Shown: in pieces, positions 8,995-16,906 of the stretch
Numbering within the stretch: position 1 is the first letter of the stretch
How the letters are laid out: every line of letters starts with the position of its first letter
NCBI RefSeq assembly: GCF_900101605.1
Contig: NZ_FMUR01000011.1
Location: forward strand, 96,625-160,624
From: Butyrivibrio hungatei
GTDB lineage: Bacteria > Bacillota > Clostridia > Lachnospirales > Lachnospiraceae
Length of the DNA: 64,000 nucleotides
Reading direction: 5' to 3'
Translations under genes and position numbers: made by a program
Notes under the pieces: generated by a model
What the model saw: the letters and a program-made list of their open reading frames with translations, nothing else
Told to the model about the DNA's origin: nothing
The model's database searches: none

Positions 8995-11179
8995 ACCAGT
9001 CGTTTCCGATATGGCAGTCAACTTCCATTGGAACCGAAAGATCTGCCGCATTCTCCATCTCTTTTGTAAGTATTTCCGTCACTGTATCTTTTTCATCAGG
9101 TGCCGTCTCGATAACTAGTTCATCGTGAATCTGAAGTATAAGCCTTGATTTAAGATTCTCTCTCTTTATCCTGAAAAAGACATTTATCATGGCAATCTTC
9201 ATTATATCTGCAGCCGTTCCCTGAATCGGAGCATTCATCGCAACTCTCTCGCCAAACTGCCTGAGATTATAGTTAGACGCTTTAAGTTCGGGAATGGGAC
9301 GTTTTCTTCCAAACAGTGTATCGCTCACTCCGTCTGCTTTGGCGCTTGCGATCACTTTGTCCTGATATTCCTTAACGCCGGGATATGTCTCAAAATATTT
9401 ATCCATATACTCTTTTGCTTCGCTTCTTGATATGGACAGATCCTGGGACAAGCCAAAAGAGCTGATTCCATATACAATACCGAAGTTGACCGCCTTGGCG
9501 TTTCGCCTCTGAAGCGGTGTGACATCTTCAAAAGGAACATGAAAGACTTTGGATGCCGTGATCCTGTGAATATCTTTGCCCTCATGATATGCATCGATAA
9601 GCCCTTTATCTTCCGACATATGCGCAAGTATCCTAAGTTCGATCTGAGAGTAATCCGCATCGGCAAATACGTATCCTTCCTTTGGTACAAAGACCTTTCG
9701 GATAAGTCTTCCTTCTTCGGTTCTCATGGGAATATTCTGAAGGTTTGGCTCTGTAGAGCTTATTCTTCCCGTAGCCGTTATCGTCTGGTTAAAGCTTGTA
9801 TGAATCCTTCCGTCGCCGGCGATATAAGCCGCAAGTCCGTCCGCGTATGTAGACTTTAATTTTGCCAGACCTCTGTATTCAAGAATGTCCGCAACGATCT
9901 TATTATCGGGAGCAAGCTTTTCAAGTACATCGGCAGCTGTTGAATATCCCGACTTTGTCTTCTTCTCTGCAGGAAGTCCCAGCTTTTCAAAAAGAACTTC
10001 GCCAAGCTGCTTCGGACTGTTTATGTTAAACTCACATCCTGCTGCTTCGTAAATTACCTTTTCAAGCTCCGAGATCCTTACTGCAAGCTTGTCCGAATAC
10101 GCTTTAAGCTCATCTTTCTTTGCAATGATTCCCTCTTTTTCCATAGCAAAAAGAATGTATGAAAGAGGCATCTCGATATTGTAAAAAAGATTTTCCATTC
10201 CGGTCTTTGAGAGTTTCTCTCTTATAAGCGGCGCACAAGCTTTGCAGATATAAGCCGCCTTACATGCATAATCAGCTATCTTGCCCGCATCTGCTTCTTT
10301 TATCCCACTTTTACCAAATATATCATTTCTTTTTTCAAAAGGAATCTTAAGATATTCTTTGGAAATATCCTCAACACTGTAATCGTTCTTGATAGGATTG
10401 CACAAATAAGCTCCGATAAGAGTATCAAAGCACTTCGGAGAAGTCAGATATCCCGTATCTTCCTTGTCATAACCCGTAGTTCTTTCGCTTATCTCAAACG
10501 GCATAAATAAGTCATATCCGTCTTTTATATCAAATGTGGCAAGTGAGCAGTCTTTGCTAAGTTCGCTCAGCTTGTTTCCTATGTACGACTCGGTTATAAA
10601 ATTCTCTAAAGGAATATATATAACGTTCTTTTCACCATAGCAAAGCGCTATACCGAATGTGTCTTTTTTCCCTAATGATTTATCTGCCTCACGCTCTCTC
10701 ATTAGGAAATATCCGATGTAATTATCTATTGCCCCTGTTCCGTACTCATGAGCTTTTTTGAAAATCTCTTCAACTTCGCCCAGATCTGACGTAACGGAAA
10801 TATTAAGTTCAAACTTTGGAACTACGGAAACCTTACCCGTAGGTGACAGTTTAAGAAGTTCACCTTCAAGATATGCGATCAGTTCAGGTGATGCGGATTC
10901 TCCATTTGATACATCCAAAAGTCCCGGAATTTCGGCACCTTTAAGAATCTCCGCAAACTTTTCCGTCTGATCCACAACCGCAGGTGTATACTCAGATTCA
11001 TTATCTCTTTCAAAAGAAAAAGCAAAAAGAGCTTCTTCATTTTCTGAAAGCATGCTCTTTAACTTATATAATGCACCGTAAACGCCACTGATATTATTTC
11101 CGTTCTCATCGGAAAATACAGGCATGGCGTAAAATGCATCCTTTATGAAATTTGTAGCGTCAATAACGTTAATACTCAA
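8981..11179 (-). CDS. polA: DNA polymerase I, reduced form lacking both exonuclease activities
   Basis: The C-terminal polymerase domain is intact: motif A DADYSQIELR (about 508), motif B RRNAKAVNFGIVYG (about 555-568) and motif C QIHDELV (about 684). The protein is only 732 residues where the family usually has 870-930. The N-terminal VIDATNFIKDAFYA resembles the start of the 5' nuclease domain, but by residue 60-105 the sequence passes into the second domain, and the EADD and GDxDxxQL nuclease motifs are absent. In the 3'-5' exonuclease-like domain, the positions of the three Exo motifs read IDNYI, TFDIKDGYD and YACKAA, so proofreading is probably lost too. Translation starts at a TTG with GGGGA upstream; an in-frame stop lies a few codons before it, ruling out a longer N-terminus. 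Confidence 0.9.
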   Translation of the reverse strand: MSINVIDATNFIKDAFYAMPVFSDENGNNISGVYGALYKLKSMLSENEEALFAFSFERDNESEYTPAVVDQTEKFAEILKGAEIPGLLDVSNGESASPELIAYLEGELLKLSPTGKVSVVPKFELNISVTSDLGEVEEIFKKAHEYGTGAIDNYIGYFLMREREADKSLGKKDTFGIALCYGEKNVIYIPLENFITESYIGNKLSELSKDCSLATFDIKDGYDLFMPFEISERTTGYDKEDTGYLTSPKCFDTLIGAYLCNPIKNDYSVEDISKEYLKIPFEKRNDIFGKSGIKEADAGKIADYACKAAYICKACAPLIREKLSKTGMENLFYNIEMPLSYILFAMEKEGIIAKKDELKAYSDKLAVRISELEKVIYEAAGCEFNINSPKQLGEVLFEKLGLPAEKKTKSGYSTAADVLEKLAPDNKIVADILEYRGLAKLKSTYADGLAAYIAGDGRIHTSFNQTITATGRISSTEPNLQNIPMRTEEGRLIRKVFVPKEGYVFADADYSQIELRILAHMSEDKGLIDAYHEGKDIHRITASKVFHVPFEDVTPLQRRNAKAVNFGIVYGISSFGLSQDLSISRSEAKEYMDKYFETYPGVKEYQDKVIASAKADGVSDTLFGRKRPIPELKASNYNLRQFGERVAMNAPIQGTAADIMKIAMINVFFRIKRENLKSRLILQIHDELVIETAPDEKDTVTEILTKEMENAADLSVPMEVDCHIGNDWYESK

Positions 11180-11273
11180 TGACTTTTCCCCAACATAATG
11201 CTTATTTTAATATCACAGGAAACTGCAGTTTATTCCTGCTAAGGCACGAAAGAGCCACAAAAAAAACTCGTTT

Positions 11274-11597
11274 CTATAAAAAAAGTGCGAGAAAAAGTGC
11301 CGTTCCACCAAGAGCAAGAACCACCGCCTGCAAAAGATAGCTCGACAACACCAGATATCTTCTGGTAGTCAGCCTTTTATTTGCATCAAGCAAAAGAGCA
11401 TCAAGTTCACTTCGAAGGTTGAAGGTATTACCATCTTCAAGCCTCTTCATACCTACCTTGACCAAAAACTGTATGGTCAGTTCTTCTTTACATCCTGCGC
11501 AAGTCTCAACATGATTGAGGAATTCAGCAAGTTCACGGTTATCAAGATCATCATCTAAAAATAATGGAATAAGTTTATCCGCTTCTTTACAAGTCAT
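11274..11597 (-). CDS. Small zf-HC2 membrane protein, anti-sigma-like
   Basis: The 107-residue protein has an N-terminal putative zinc finger of the zf-HC2 type: an early Cys3 followed by HVETCAGC (His31, Cys35, Cys38 by count). This is the ZAS-like motif of many anti-sigma factors. A single hydrophobic segment ends the protein (about 84-107), placing the finger in the cytoplasm. No ECF sigma factor gene is adjacent, so an anti-sigma role is only a guess. The ribosome site CGGAG is well placed. Confidence 0.7.
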   Translation of the reverse strand: MTCKEADKLIPLFLDDDLDNRELAEFLNHVETCAGCKEELTIQFLVKVGMKRLEDGNTFNLRSELDALLLDANKRLTTRRYLVLSSYLLQAVVLALGGTALFLALFL

Positions 11598-11724
11598 GTT
11601 CGGCTCCGCATAACAAATCTAAAACATTCAATATGTTGTATTCTACAATGTGCTCTCAACGGCCATTTCTACAACATACAGAATACTACAAACATAATTC
11701 ATTTACAATCCAATGATGCAGTAA

Positions 11725-12813
11725 TTATATAACTGCCACGATAGACAGACTCTTGTTTGACGAAAGATCCACGTAGTTCTCGCCGCATTTTACAACGGGG
11801 CGTGACAGGTGATCTGCATTTACAAAGATGATTTCTCCGGTCTGCCCTGTATTTAACATAACTCTGTTGGCAATAAATGTATTTGCGATATTGCCAAGGA
11901 ACGTCATTATTACATTGGGATCAAACTTGTTGATACCCTCTTTTTCAAACTGAGATATCACCGTAAACGGACAGATAGGCGCTCTGTAGGTTCTTCTGGA
12001 TGTCATCTCGTCATATATATTGGAAACGGTAACGATAGAAACAACTTCGTCTATCTTATCTCCCTTAAGATGAAGCGGATATCCCGATCCATCCTTGAAT
12101 TCATGGTGCATAAGAATGCAGTTCTTTATCCTCTGATCGATGTCCTCATCCTTGACAAGTTCATAACCCTTGGTCACATGATCTCTCATAACACGCTCTT
12201 CATACTCTGTAAGAGCCGCCTTCTTGTTAAGAAGGTCAGGTGGCATGAGCATCTTGCCTATATCATGAAGAAGTCCTCCCGCAGTTACGACACGAACAAC
12301 ATCTTCGGGAAGTCTCATCCAGGTTGCAAGCGTATTTGCTATAAGGGAAACATTTAAGCTATGCATAAAGACAGCATCACTGTTATCTCTAAGATTGTGA
12401 AGCATATCGAAAACTCCGGCAGTACCACCCGCCTCAACAAAAAGGTGGTATACGGGTTCTGTAAGTTTATCTATCTCAAGAGGTGCTCCGTCATTGGCGA
12501 TCATCTTAAATGATTCCTCAAGCTTTTTGGCCTTCTCCTCTATGTCGCGTTTAAATCTGATAAATCCCTCTGAATTCTTCAGTTTATCAGCGTAAGATAA
12601 AAAGTCCTCTGGGGTAGGCTCCTCTTTGGCACTGCGCTCAACCGGCTTGTCATCTTCAACGAAGATATTATAAAGAGAATGAGATTTTATTCTGAGAATG
12701 TCCTTCTCATCAAGGACTGTTCCCTTAGCCAAAACAAGTCTGTCATCAATCGTATATATATTCTCCGAAACGATAAGTCCGGGCACAAGTTTATCAACTG
12801 CCAATAGTTTCAT
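11725..12813 (-). CDS. HD-GYP domain phosphohydrolase
   Basis: The 362-residue protein has a short N-terminal domain (about 1-60) also found in the paralogue at 27929-28993. A full HD-GYP domain follows with MHSLNVS, LLHDIGK (about 183), DHVTKGYEL and HHEFKDGSGYP. All metal ligands of the family look present, so cyclic-di-GMP phosphodiesterase activity is plausible. HD-GYP proteins open the signalling molecule to linear pGpG or GMP and affect motility and surface behaviour. There is no receiver or membrane domain, so how it senses signals is not evident. Confidence 0.88.
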   Translation of the reverse strand: MKLLAVDKLVPGLIVSENIYTIDDRLVLAKGTVLDEKDILRIKSHSLYNIFVEDDKPVERSAKEEPTPEDFLSYADKLKNSEGFIRFKRDIEEKAKKLEESFKMIANDGAPLEIDKLTEPVYHLFVEAGGTAGVFDMLHNLRDNSDAVFMHSLNVSLIANTLATWMRLPEDVVRVVTAGGLLHDIGKMLMPPDLLNKKAALTEYEERVMRDHVTKGYELVKDEDIDQRIKNCILMHHEFKDGSGYPLHLKGDKIDEVVSIVTVSNIYDEMTSRRTYRAPICPFTVISQFEKEGINKFDPNVIMTFLGNIANTFIANRVMLNTGQTGEIIFVNADHLSRPVVKCGENYVDLSSNKSLSIVAVI

Positions 12814-12939
12814 ATAAACACCGCCTCATAAAGAAATAACGATACATTCAAATATACGTACCTACGAAATATTATATCAGCAAAAGCCTGATTTGTGATA
12901 AAATACATTGCGTAAAAAACATAAAAAAAGAGGTAATTT

Positions 12940-13557
12940 ATGACCAATTTTGAGAAAAAACTATACTGGGAACTAATAAATGAAGAACATATCATCCAGG
13001 ATGCATGGATTGATTTTAGAAGAAACGAATATAAACTCCCCGACGGACAGACCATCACGCCCGTATATAACTATTCAAAACACAGCTTTTCTCTTGTAGT
13101 TGCGACCGACAGATCCGGAAATTTCATCTGTGTCCGCCAATACAGACACGGAATAGATGAGATCACTACAGAATTTCCCGCAGGCGGGATTGAATATGCA
13201 AAGAAAGAAGATGTGGCAGGTGAGCCTTGTATAACAAAGGAAAACATTATCGCGTCCGAAGATGAAGCTTTCGAAGCCGCCAAACGAGAACTCCGCGAAG
13301 AAACAGGCTATACCTCCGACAACTGGACGCACCTTCTCACAATTCCCGCAAATGCAACAATATCAAACAGTAACGTGCACATATACTGTGCCACAAACTG
13401 CACACTCTCCGCTTCACAGGAGCTTGATGATACAGAATTTCTTAACGTAGTGCTGTTGAACGAGACAGAGCTCTTGTCCGCAATAAGCGGCGGCGACTTC
13501 AAGCAGGCCCTGCACGTGCTGGCATATTATTTGTTCAAGGATAAGAGGGTTGGGTGA
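12940..13557 (+). CDS. NUDIX hydrolase, ADP-ribose pyrophosphatase-like
   Basis: The 205-residue protein has the Nudix core RELREETGY preceded by FPAGGIE, as in NudF/ADP-ribose pyrophosphatases, which cleave ADP-ribose and related nucleoside diphosphates. Between the GGIE glycines and the REL helix the loop is lengthened by a segment containing GEPCITKENI, an insertion compared with the textbook 23-residue box. An AGAGGTA ribosome site lies ahead of the ATG. It is a stand-alone gene divergent from the HD-GYP gene. Its stop codon is also the first three bases of a 27-bp tandem repeat. Confidence 0.85.
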   Translation: MTNFEKKLYWELINEEHIIQDAWIDFRRNEYKLPDGQTITPVYNYSKHSFSLVVATDRSGNFICVRQYRHGIDEITTEFPAGGIEYAKKEDVAGEPCITKENIIASEDEAFEAAKRELREETGYTSDNWTHLLTIPANATISNSNVHIYCATNCTLSASQELDDTEFLNVVLLNETELLSAISGGDFKQALHVLAYYLFKDKRVG

Positions 13558-13662
13558 ATTGTTGATTCTTGTTTGATTGCGGATTTTTGTGATTCTTGTA
13601 TGATTGCGTAAATTAGTGGTTCTAGTCTGATAGCGTGAATTGATGATTCTAGTCTGATTGGG
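13555..13662. repeat. Four imperfect 27-bp tandem repeats
   Basis: Units run 13555-13581, 13582-13608, 13609-13635 and 13636-13662, all exactly 27 bp. Shared features are a GATTCTTGT or GTTCTAGTCT core followed by TGATTGCG-like ends. The first unit begins at the TGA stop of the NUDIX gene. On the opposite strand the array reads as a 9-residue repeat rich in N, R and T, but no gene is supported there. Confidence 0.85.
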
Positions 13663-13663
13663 T

Positions 13664-13680
13664 GCGCGCAACTTGCGCCC
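13664..13680. repeat. GC-rich hairpin, possible terminator remnant
   Basis: A short inverted repeat GCGC..GCGC with CAACTT between the arms is followed by a T-run at 13689-13696 on the plus strand. It lies downstream of the NUDIX gene and could end its transcript. The stem is short, so this is tentative. Confidence 0.35.
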
Positions 13681-13700
13681 CGACAAGCTTTTTTTTATCA

Positions 13701-13967
13701 ATATGCCTTATACAGCTTTTTTGCTTGCTATAAGGCATATATTTCTTACAGCAACCGTGCTTCCTCAAAACAAAATATGCCTTACCTCAAACTTTTTCTT
13801 CTCTTAAGGCATATTTTTCTTCCCTCAGCATTACTTCCACAGCATATTGTATGCCTCATTCCAAACTTTTCATTCTCTGAAGGCATATTTCTCTTTCTCC
13901 AGCACCACTTCTTCGGCATATTCTATGCCTTATTTCAAGCCATTTCTTCTCTGAAGGCATATTTCAT
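13701..13967. repeat. Four tandem 74-bp units, each with an internal palindrome
   Basis: The segment TATGCCT recurs at 13702, 13776, 13850 and 13924, an exact 74-bp period. Each is followed about 20 bases later by the complementary AGGCATA. The first unit has perfect 11-bp arms (13701-13711 and 13730-13740). The loops are pyrimidine-rich, and the spacer between hairpins carries a TTCTT/CAGCA pattern. The fourth unit fades after its hairpin. No ORF of interest covers it. Function unknown. Confidence 0.9.
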
Positions 13968-14269
13968 CCTGACTAGTGAGTAATACTTAGATGATCACAT
14001 TCCCCATTTCGATGACGCGCAACTGCACAAGGTACTTCTTCATACATTTTCAGATAAAATAAAAGATAACCTAGCATGTTTGAAACCAAAACAGCATAGT
14101 TATCATCTTTATAAATATATAAAAAGTTTTTCATCCATGATTACACGAATATCGCTCAAAGAATCCCAGAATGCCTTGTACAATCAAAAATAAAAAAGAA
14201 CATTTCGCATAATGCCCCACGAAATGCCCCATACTTTATTGAACACCACTATTTAAGCGTATTTCTTAG
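13968..14269. other. Non-coding stretch before tRNA-Leu with weak dyad
   Basis: No gene is visible here. It holds a dyad GATAAC (14065-14070) / GTTATC (14099-14104) and a short direct repeat AATGCCCCA at 14211 and 14223. The latter is next to the 3' end of the tRNA gene. Confidence 0.5.
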
Positions 14270-14352
14270 TGCCGGCAGTGGGACTTGAACCCACACGTGG
14301 TTACCCACAACAGATTTTGAGTCTGCATCGTCTGCCATTCCGACATGCCGGC
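14270..14352 (-). tRNA. tRNA-Leu (anticodon CAA)
   Basis: The transcript folds as a class II tRNA of 83 nucleotides. The acceptor stem is GCCGGCA/TGCCGGC, and the anticodon stem closes a CTCAAAA loop with anticodon CAA, reading UUG. A long variable arm is followed by the T arm GTGGG-TTCAAGT-CCCAC. The discriminator base is A, as expected for leucine, and CCA is not encoded. Confidence 0.95.
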
Positions 14353-14453
14353 ATAACACTGCACCTCTGATGACGTACAGCTTTATTACTATATCATAGA
14401 GAAAACTTATAATCAAGAGGAATTTATCGCATTCGCCCCCAAACAAGTAATAA

Positions 14454-14618
14454 GCATCAATAAATTTGAGAACATCTAGAATTGATGCCTATCCCCCCAA
14501 GTATACAGTCTCTCCAGCATCAAATTTCGGAAATGTACATTTTTTCGATGTTTCAAGCATGTATTTGCAAGTCTTATGAAGCATCAAAAAATGTTGACAT
14601 TTATAATTTTGATGCTTC
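14454..14618. repeat. Three 63/64-bp units each starting GCATCAA with internal palindrome
   Basis: GCATCAA occurs at 14454, 14517 and 14581, so the spacing is 63 and 64 bp. The first unit has arms GCATCAAT / ATTGATGC (14481-14488). The third has a perfect 12-bp stem with arms 14578-14589 and 14607-14618. The middle copy is degenerate (GATG at 14547-14550). The plan (stem, about 20-base loop, spacer of 30-40 bases) resembles the 74-bp array on the other side of the tRNA, with unrelated stem sequence. Confidence 0.75.
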
Positions 14619-14891
14619 TTCCCTTTACTATATAACAATTTTTTGGCTCAGCATCTCTCCTTCTATAGGTCATATCTTCCATCTGTTTTCGCCTCATCTT
14701 CCCCTCTTCTAAACCGCTTCTTCAAAACTCCCCTCTTCTCTCCGACTTCTCCTCGGCATTATTTCAGCTTATCCCATGATGCAAATGTGCCATCACTATC
14801 GCCGGCACTAAAGCATGCATCGGCATCAGAACTGATATAAGCTCCTGCGCCACCTCCGGCACAAACGCCGCGTACATCCGGCTCAAGAGAT
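14619..14891. other. Non-coding stretch, no gene recognised
   Basis: The plus strand is pyrimidine-rich at 14620-14760. Short open frames exist on both strands, but none has a convincing ribosome site or a recognisable product. Confidence 0.5.
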
Positions 14892-14945
14892 CAAAGAGTT
14901 GCAAAGAAACTCTTTGCGCGCCAATGCGCGCAAGCTTTAGCTTGC
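14892..14945. repeat. Cluster of three adjacent hairpins
   Basis: Three palindromes lie end to end. CAAAGAGTT (14892-14900) pairs with AACTCTTTG (14908-14916). A GCGCG dyad spans 14916-14931. GCAAGC (14930-14935) pairs with GCTTGC (14940-14945). Such compact sets are typical of dispersed repetitive extragenic palindromes, which would need a genome-wide count to confirm. Confidence 0.6.
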
Positions 14946-15023
14946 ATAATACTTCTGCGCATCGGTCGCATCCATAGCGTAGCGTTTTTTCTAATCTCGG
15001 AGAAATTTCTATTAGATAAAACA

Positions 15024-15075
15024 AAAAAACAATCTTCCAAGAATGGGCTCCAATTGCCCAAACAGAAGATTGCTT
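15024..15075 (-). terminator. Rho-independent terminator of the pyrophosphatase gene
   Basis: On the minus strand CAATCTTC pairs with GAAGATTG around a GGGC-containing loop and is followed by a run of seven T. It lies about 60 bases past the stop of the pyrophosphatase gene. Confidence 0.85.
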
Positions 15076-15134
15076 TCATTCACTTACAATAACACTTTAT
15101 TCATATTCTCACAATAGCCGTTCCAATCCCCGCA

Positions 15135-16790
15135 TCAGTTCTGAATCGCCTCAACAATCGCCGGCAAGAGCTGCTTCTTACGCGATACAACGCCGGGAAG
15201 TGTTGCTTTATCGCCGGAAGCATTTATTCCGAATGCGCTGTTTATCGTATACTGCGACTTGGCACCTGTGAAAAGAACTTCTGAGGACTCGTCGATAATA
15301 TTGGTAAGCATGAAGAAGAGCATATCAAGTCCATCGTCTTCAGCTGCCTTCTTAAGCTCAGGCTCTACCTTGGATTTTATCTCAAGAAGCTCCTCTGCGC
15401 TCATGGAATTAATCTGGCCGATACCGATATTCATATCATCAACGGTAAACTTCTTAAAGTCCTGATGCAGAATCTCGCTTGCAGTCTTGCCGCTAAGATT
15501 AGAACCCGCATGGAACATCTCTTTTGCAAATTCTTCGTAATTGACGCCCGCAATCAAAGCAAGTTCCTCGCCCGCTTTCTTGTCGATTGCTGTACACGTC
15601 GGCGACCTGAACATCAGCGTATCTGAAAGAATAGCCGCAAGAAGAAGTCCCGCCGTCACCTTATCAATCTCTACTCCGTACTCCTTGTACATCAAATATA
15701 TGATAGTACAGGTTGAGCCAAGCGGCTGATTTCTGAAGAAAACAGGTCCCGATGTCTCGATTGTTCTAAGTCTGTGATGATCGATTATTTCGAGAATATC
15801 CGCCGAATCTGCGCCGTTTACCGCCTGATTCTTTTCATTATGATCTACCAGAATGAGCTGTTTCTTTTTCGCACCGAGGAAATTTCTTCGGCTGATCATT
15901 CCGACATAATGCTCGTTCTTATCAAGGACAGGGAAATATCTGTGCCTCATGGAAGCCATTACTTCCTGAATATCCTCGATATAATCATCCATATGGAAGC
16001 AAACTACATTATCTTTTTTCATAACATAGTTTATAGGCATACTTTGATTTATAAGTCTAGCCACCACGAATGTATCATGCGGCGTTGTAATAATCTTTGT
16101 TCCATGCTCTCTTGCCTGATTGCGAATGGTCTTTGCAACATCCGCACCCTCGCAGACAATGATACAGCCCGCATTCATCTCTATTGCGCAAAGCTGAGTC
16201 TCATACCTGTTTCCAAGTATAACGACATCACCCTCTTCAATAAGATTTTCCATCATCTCCGGACTTGCAGCAGCGATAACAACTTTTCCCTTATCGAGTA
16301 TATCCCCGATATCGCCTACTATAAGTTCGCCGTCCAGTGTCTCGACAATATTCTGATAAGACGTCTTTGCAAGCGAGAGGATTCCCGGATCAATGACATC
16401 CATATATGTCTCAACAATATCATTTGTCGTTATTATTCCGCTAACCTCGTCATTCTCCGTAACACACAAAGTAACGACTTCGGCGTCACGCATCTCAGCC
16501 CATGCTCTTTTAAGAGACAAATCCGCTCCGATTCCTTCGAGCATCCTTATCTCCATATCACGTACCTGAGTTCTTACATCCTTGATATATACAGGAACCT
16601 GCACGCCAAAATGTGACAGGACAAACTGCGTTTCTTCATTGAGATGTCCCGCTCTTCCCGCTATATATTCATCTCCTGTTATTGCATTTTTTAGCTTTGC
16701 ATAAGTGATCGCAGCACAGATCGAATCCGTATCAGGATTCTTGTGCCCAATAACAAAAACAGGCCTTTTGATTTCTTTATTCACTTTCAT
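15135..16790 (-). CDS. ppaC: Manganese-dependent inorganic pyrophosphatase with CBS and DRTGG domains
   Basis: The enzyme hydrolyses pyrophosphate to phosphate and drives biosynthesis forward. The N-terminal DHH motif HKNPDTDS (about residues 16-23), the central DHHRL motif and the C-terminal DHHA2-like region are present. Between the first two lie a pair of CBS segments and a DRTGG domain (about residues 70-305), giving 551 residues instead of about 310. CBS-containing family II pyrophosphatases are regulated by adenine nucleotides, with AMP and ADP inhibitory in characterised cases. A GAGGGG ribosome site precedes the ATG. A terminator follows. Confidence 0.93.
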   Translation of the reverse strand: MKVNKEIKRPVFVIGHKNPDTDSICAAITYAKLKNAITGDEYIAGRAGHLNEETQFVLSHFGVQVPVYIKDVRTQVRDMEIRMLEGIGADLSLKRAWAEMRDAEVVTLCVTENDEVSGIITTNDIVETYMDVIDPGILSLAKTSYQNIVETLDGELIVGDIGDILDKGKVVIAAASPEMMENLIEEGDVVILGNRYETQLCAIEMNAGCIIVCEGADVAKTIRNQAREHGTKIITTPHDTFVVARLINQSMPINYVMKKDNVVCFHMDDYIEDIQEVMASMRHRYFPVLDKNEHYVGMISRRNFLGAKKKQLILVDHNEKNQAVNGADSADILEIIDHHRLRTIETSGPVFFRNQPLGSTCTIIYLMYKEYGVEIDKVTAGLLLAAILSDTLMFRSPTCTAIDKKAGEELALIAGVNYEEFAKEMFHAGSNLSGKTASEILHQDFKKFTVDDMNIGIGQINSMSAEELLEIKSKVEPELKKAAEDDGLDMLFFMLTNIIDESSEVLFTGAKSQYTINSAFGINASGDKATLPGVVSRKKQLLPAIVEAIQN

Positions 16791-16906
16791 TATCTGCCCC
16801 TCATTATCTGTATAAAAAGATGCCTCTTATGTTAAATACATCTATTTACATTCTATTACATCATTTAACGACTTCCAAGCGCAAATATAGCCCCCGCCAT
16901 AACAAT

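Noticed and set aside
13414..13701. Minus-strand 95-residue ORF with a 9-residue repeat
   Set aside because: It is the translation of the 27-bp repeats plus the antisense of the NUDIX 3' end, with no ribosome site or family match.
13701..13967. CRISPR array
   Set aside because: The 74-bp units have similar spacers and palindromic stems rather than identical repeats with unique spacers, and no cas genes are near.
14764..15024. Minus-strand 86-residue ORF before the pyrophosphatase terminator
   Set aside because: It runs through the triple hairpin cluster, lacks a ribosome site and has no recognisable product.
15774..16616. Plus-strand 280-residue ORF
   Set aside because: It lies fully antisense to the pyrophosphatase gene and its composition is that of a reverse frame.
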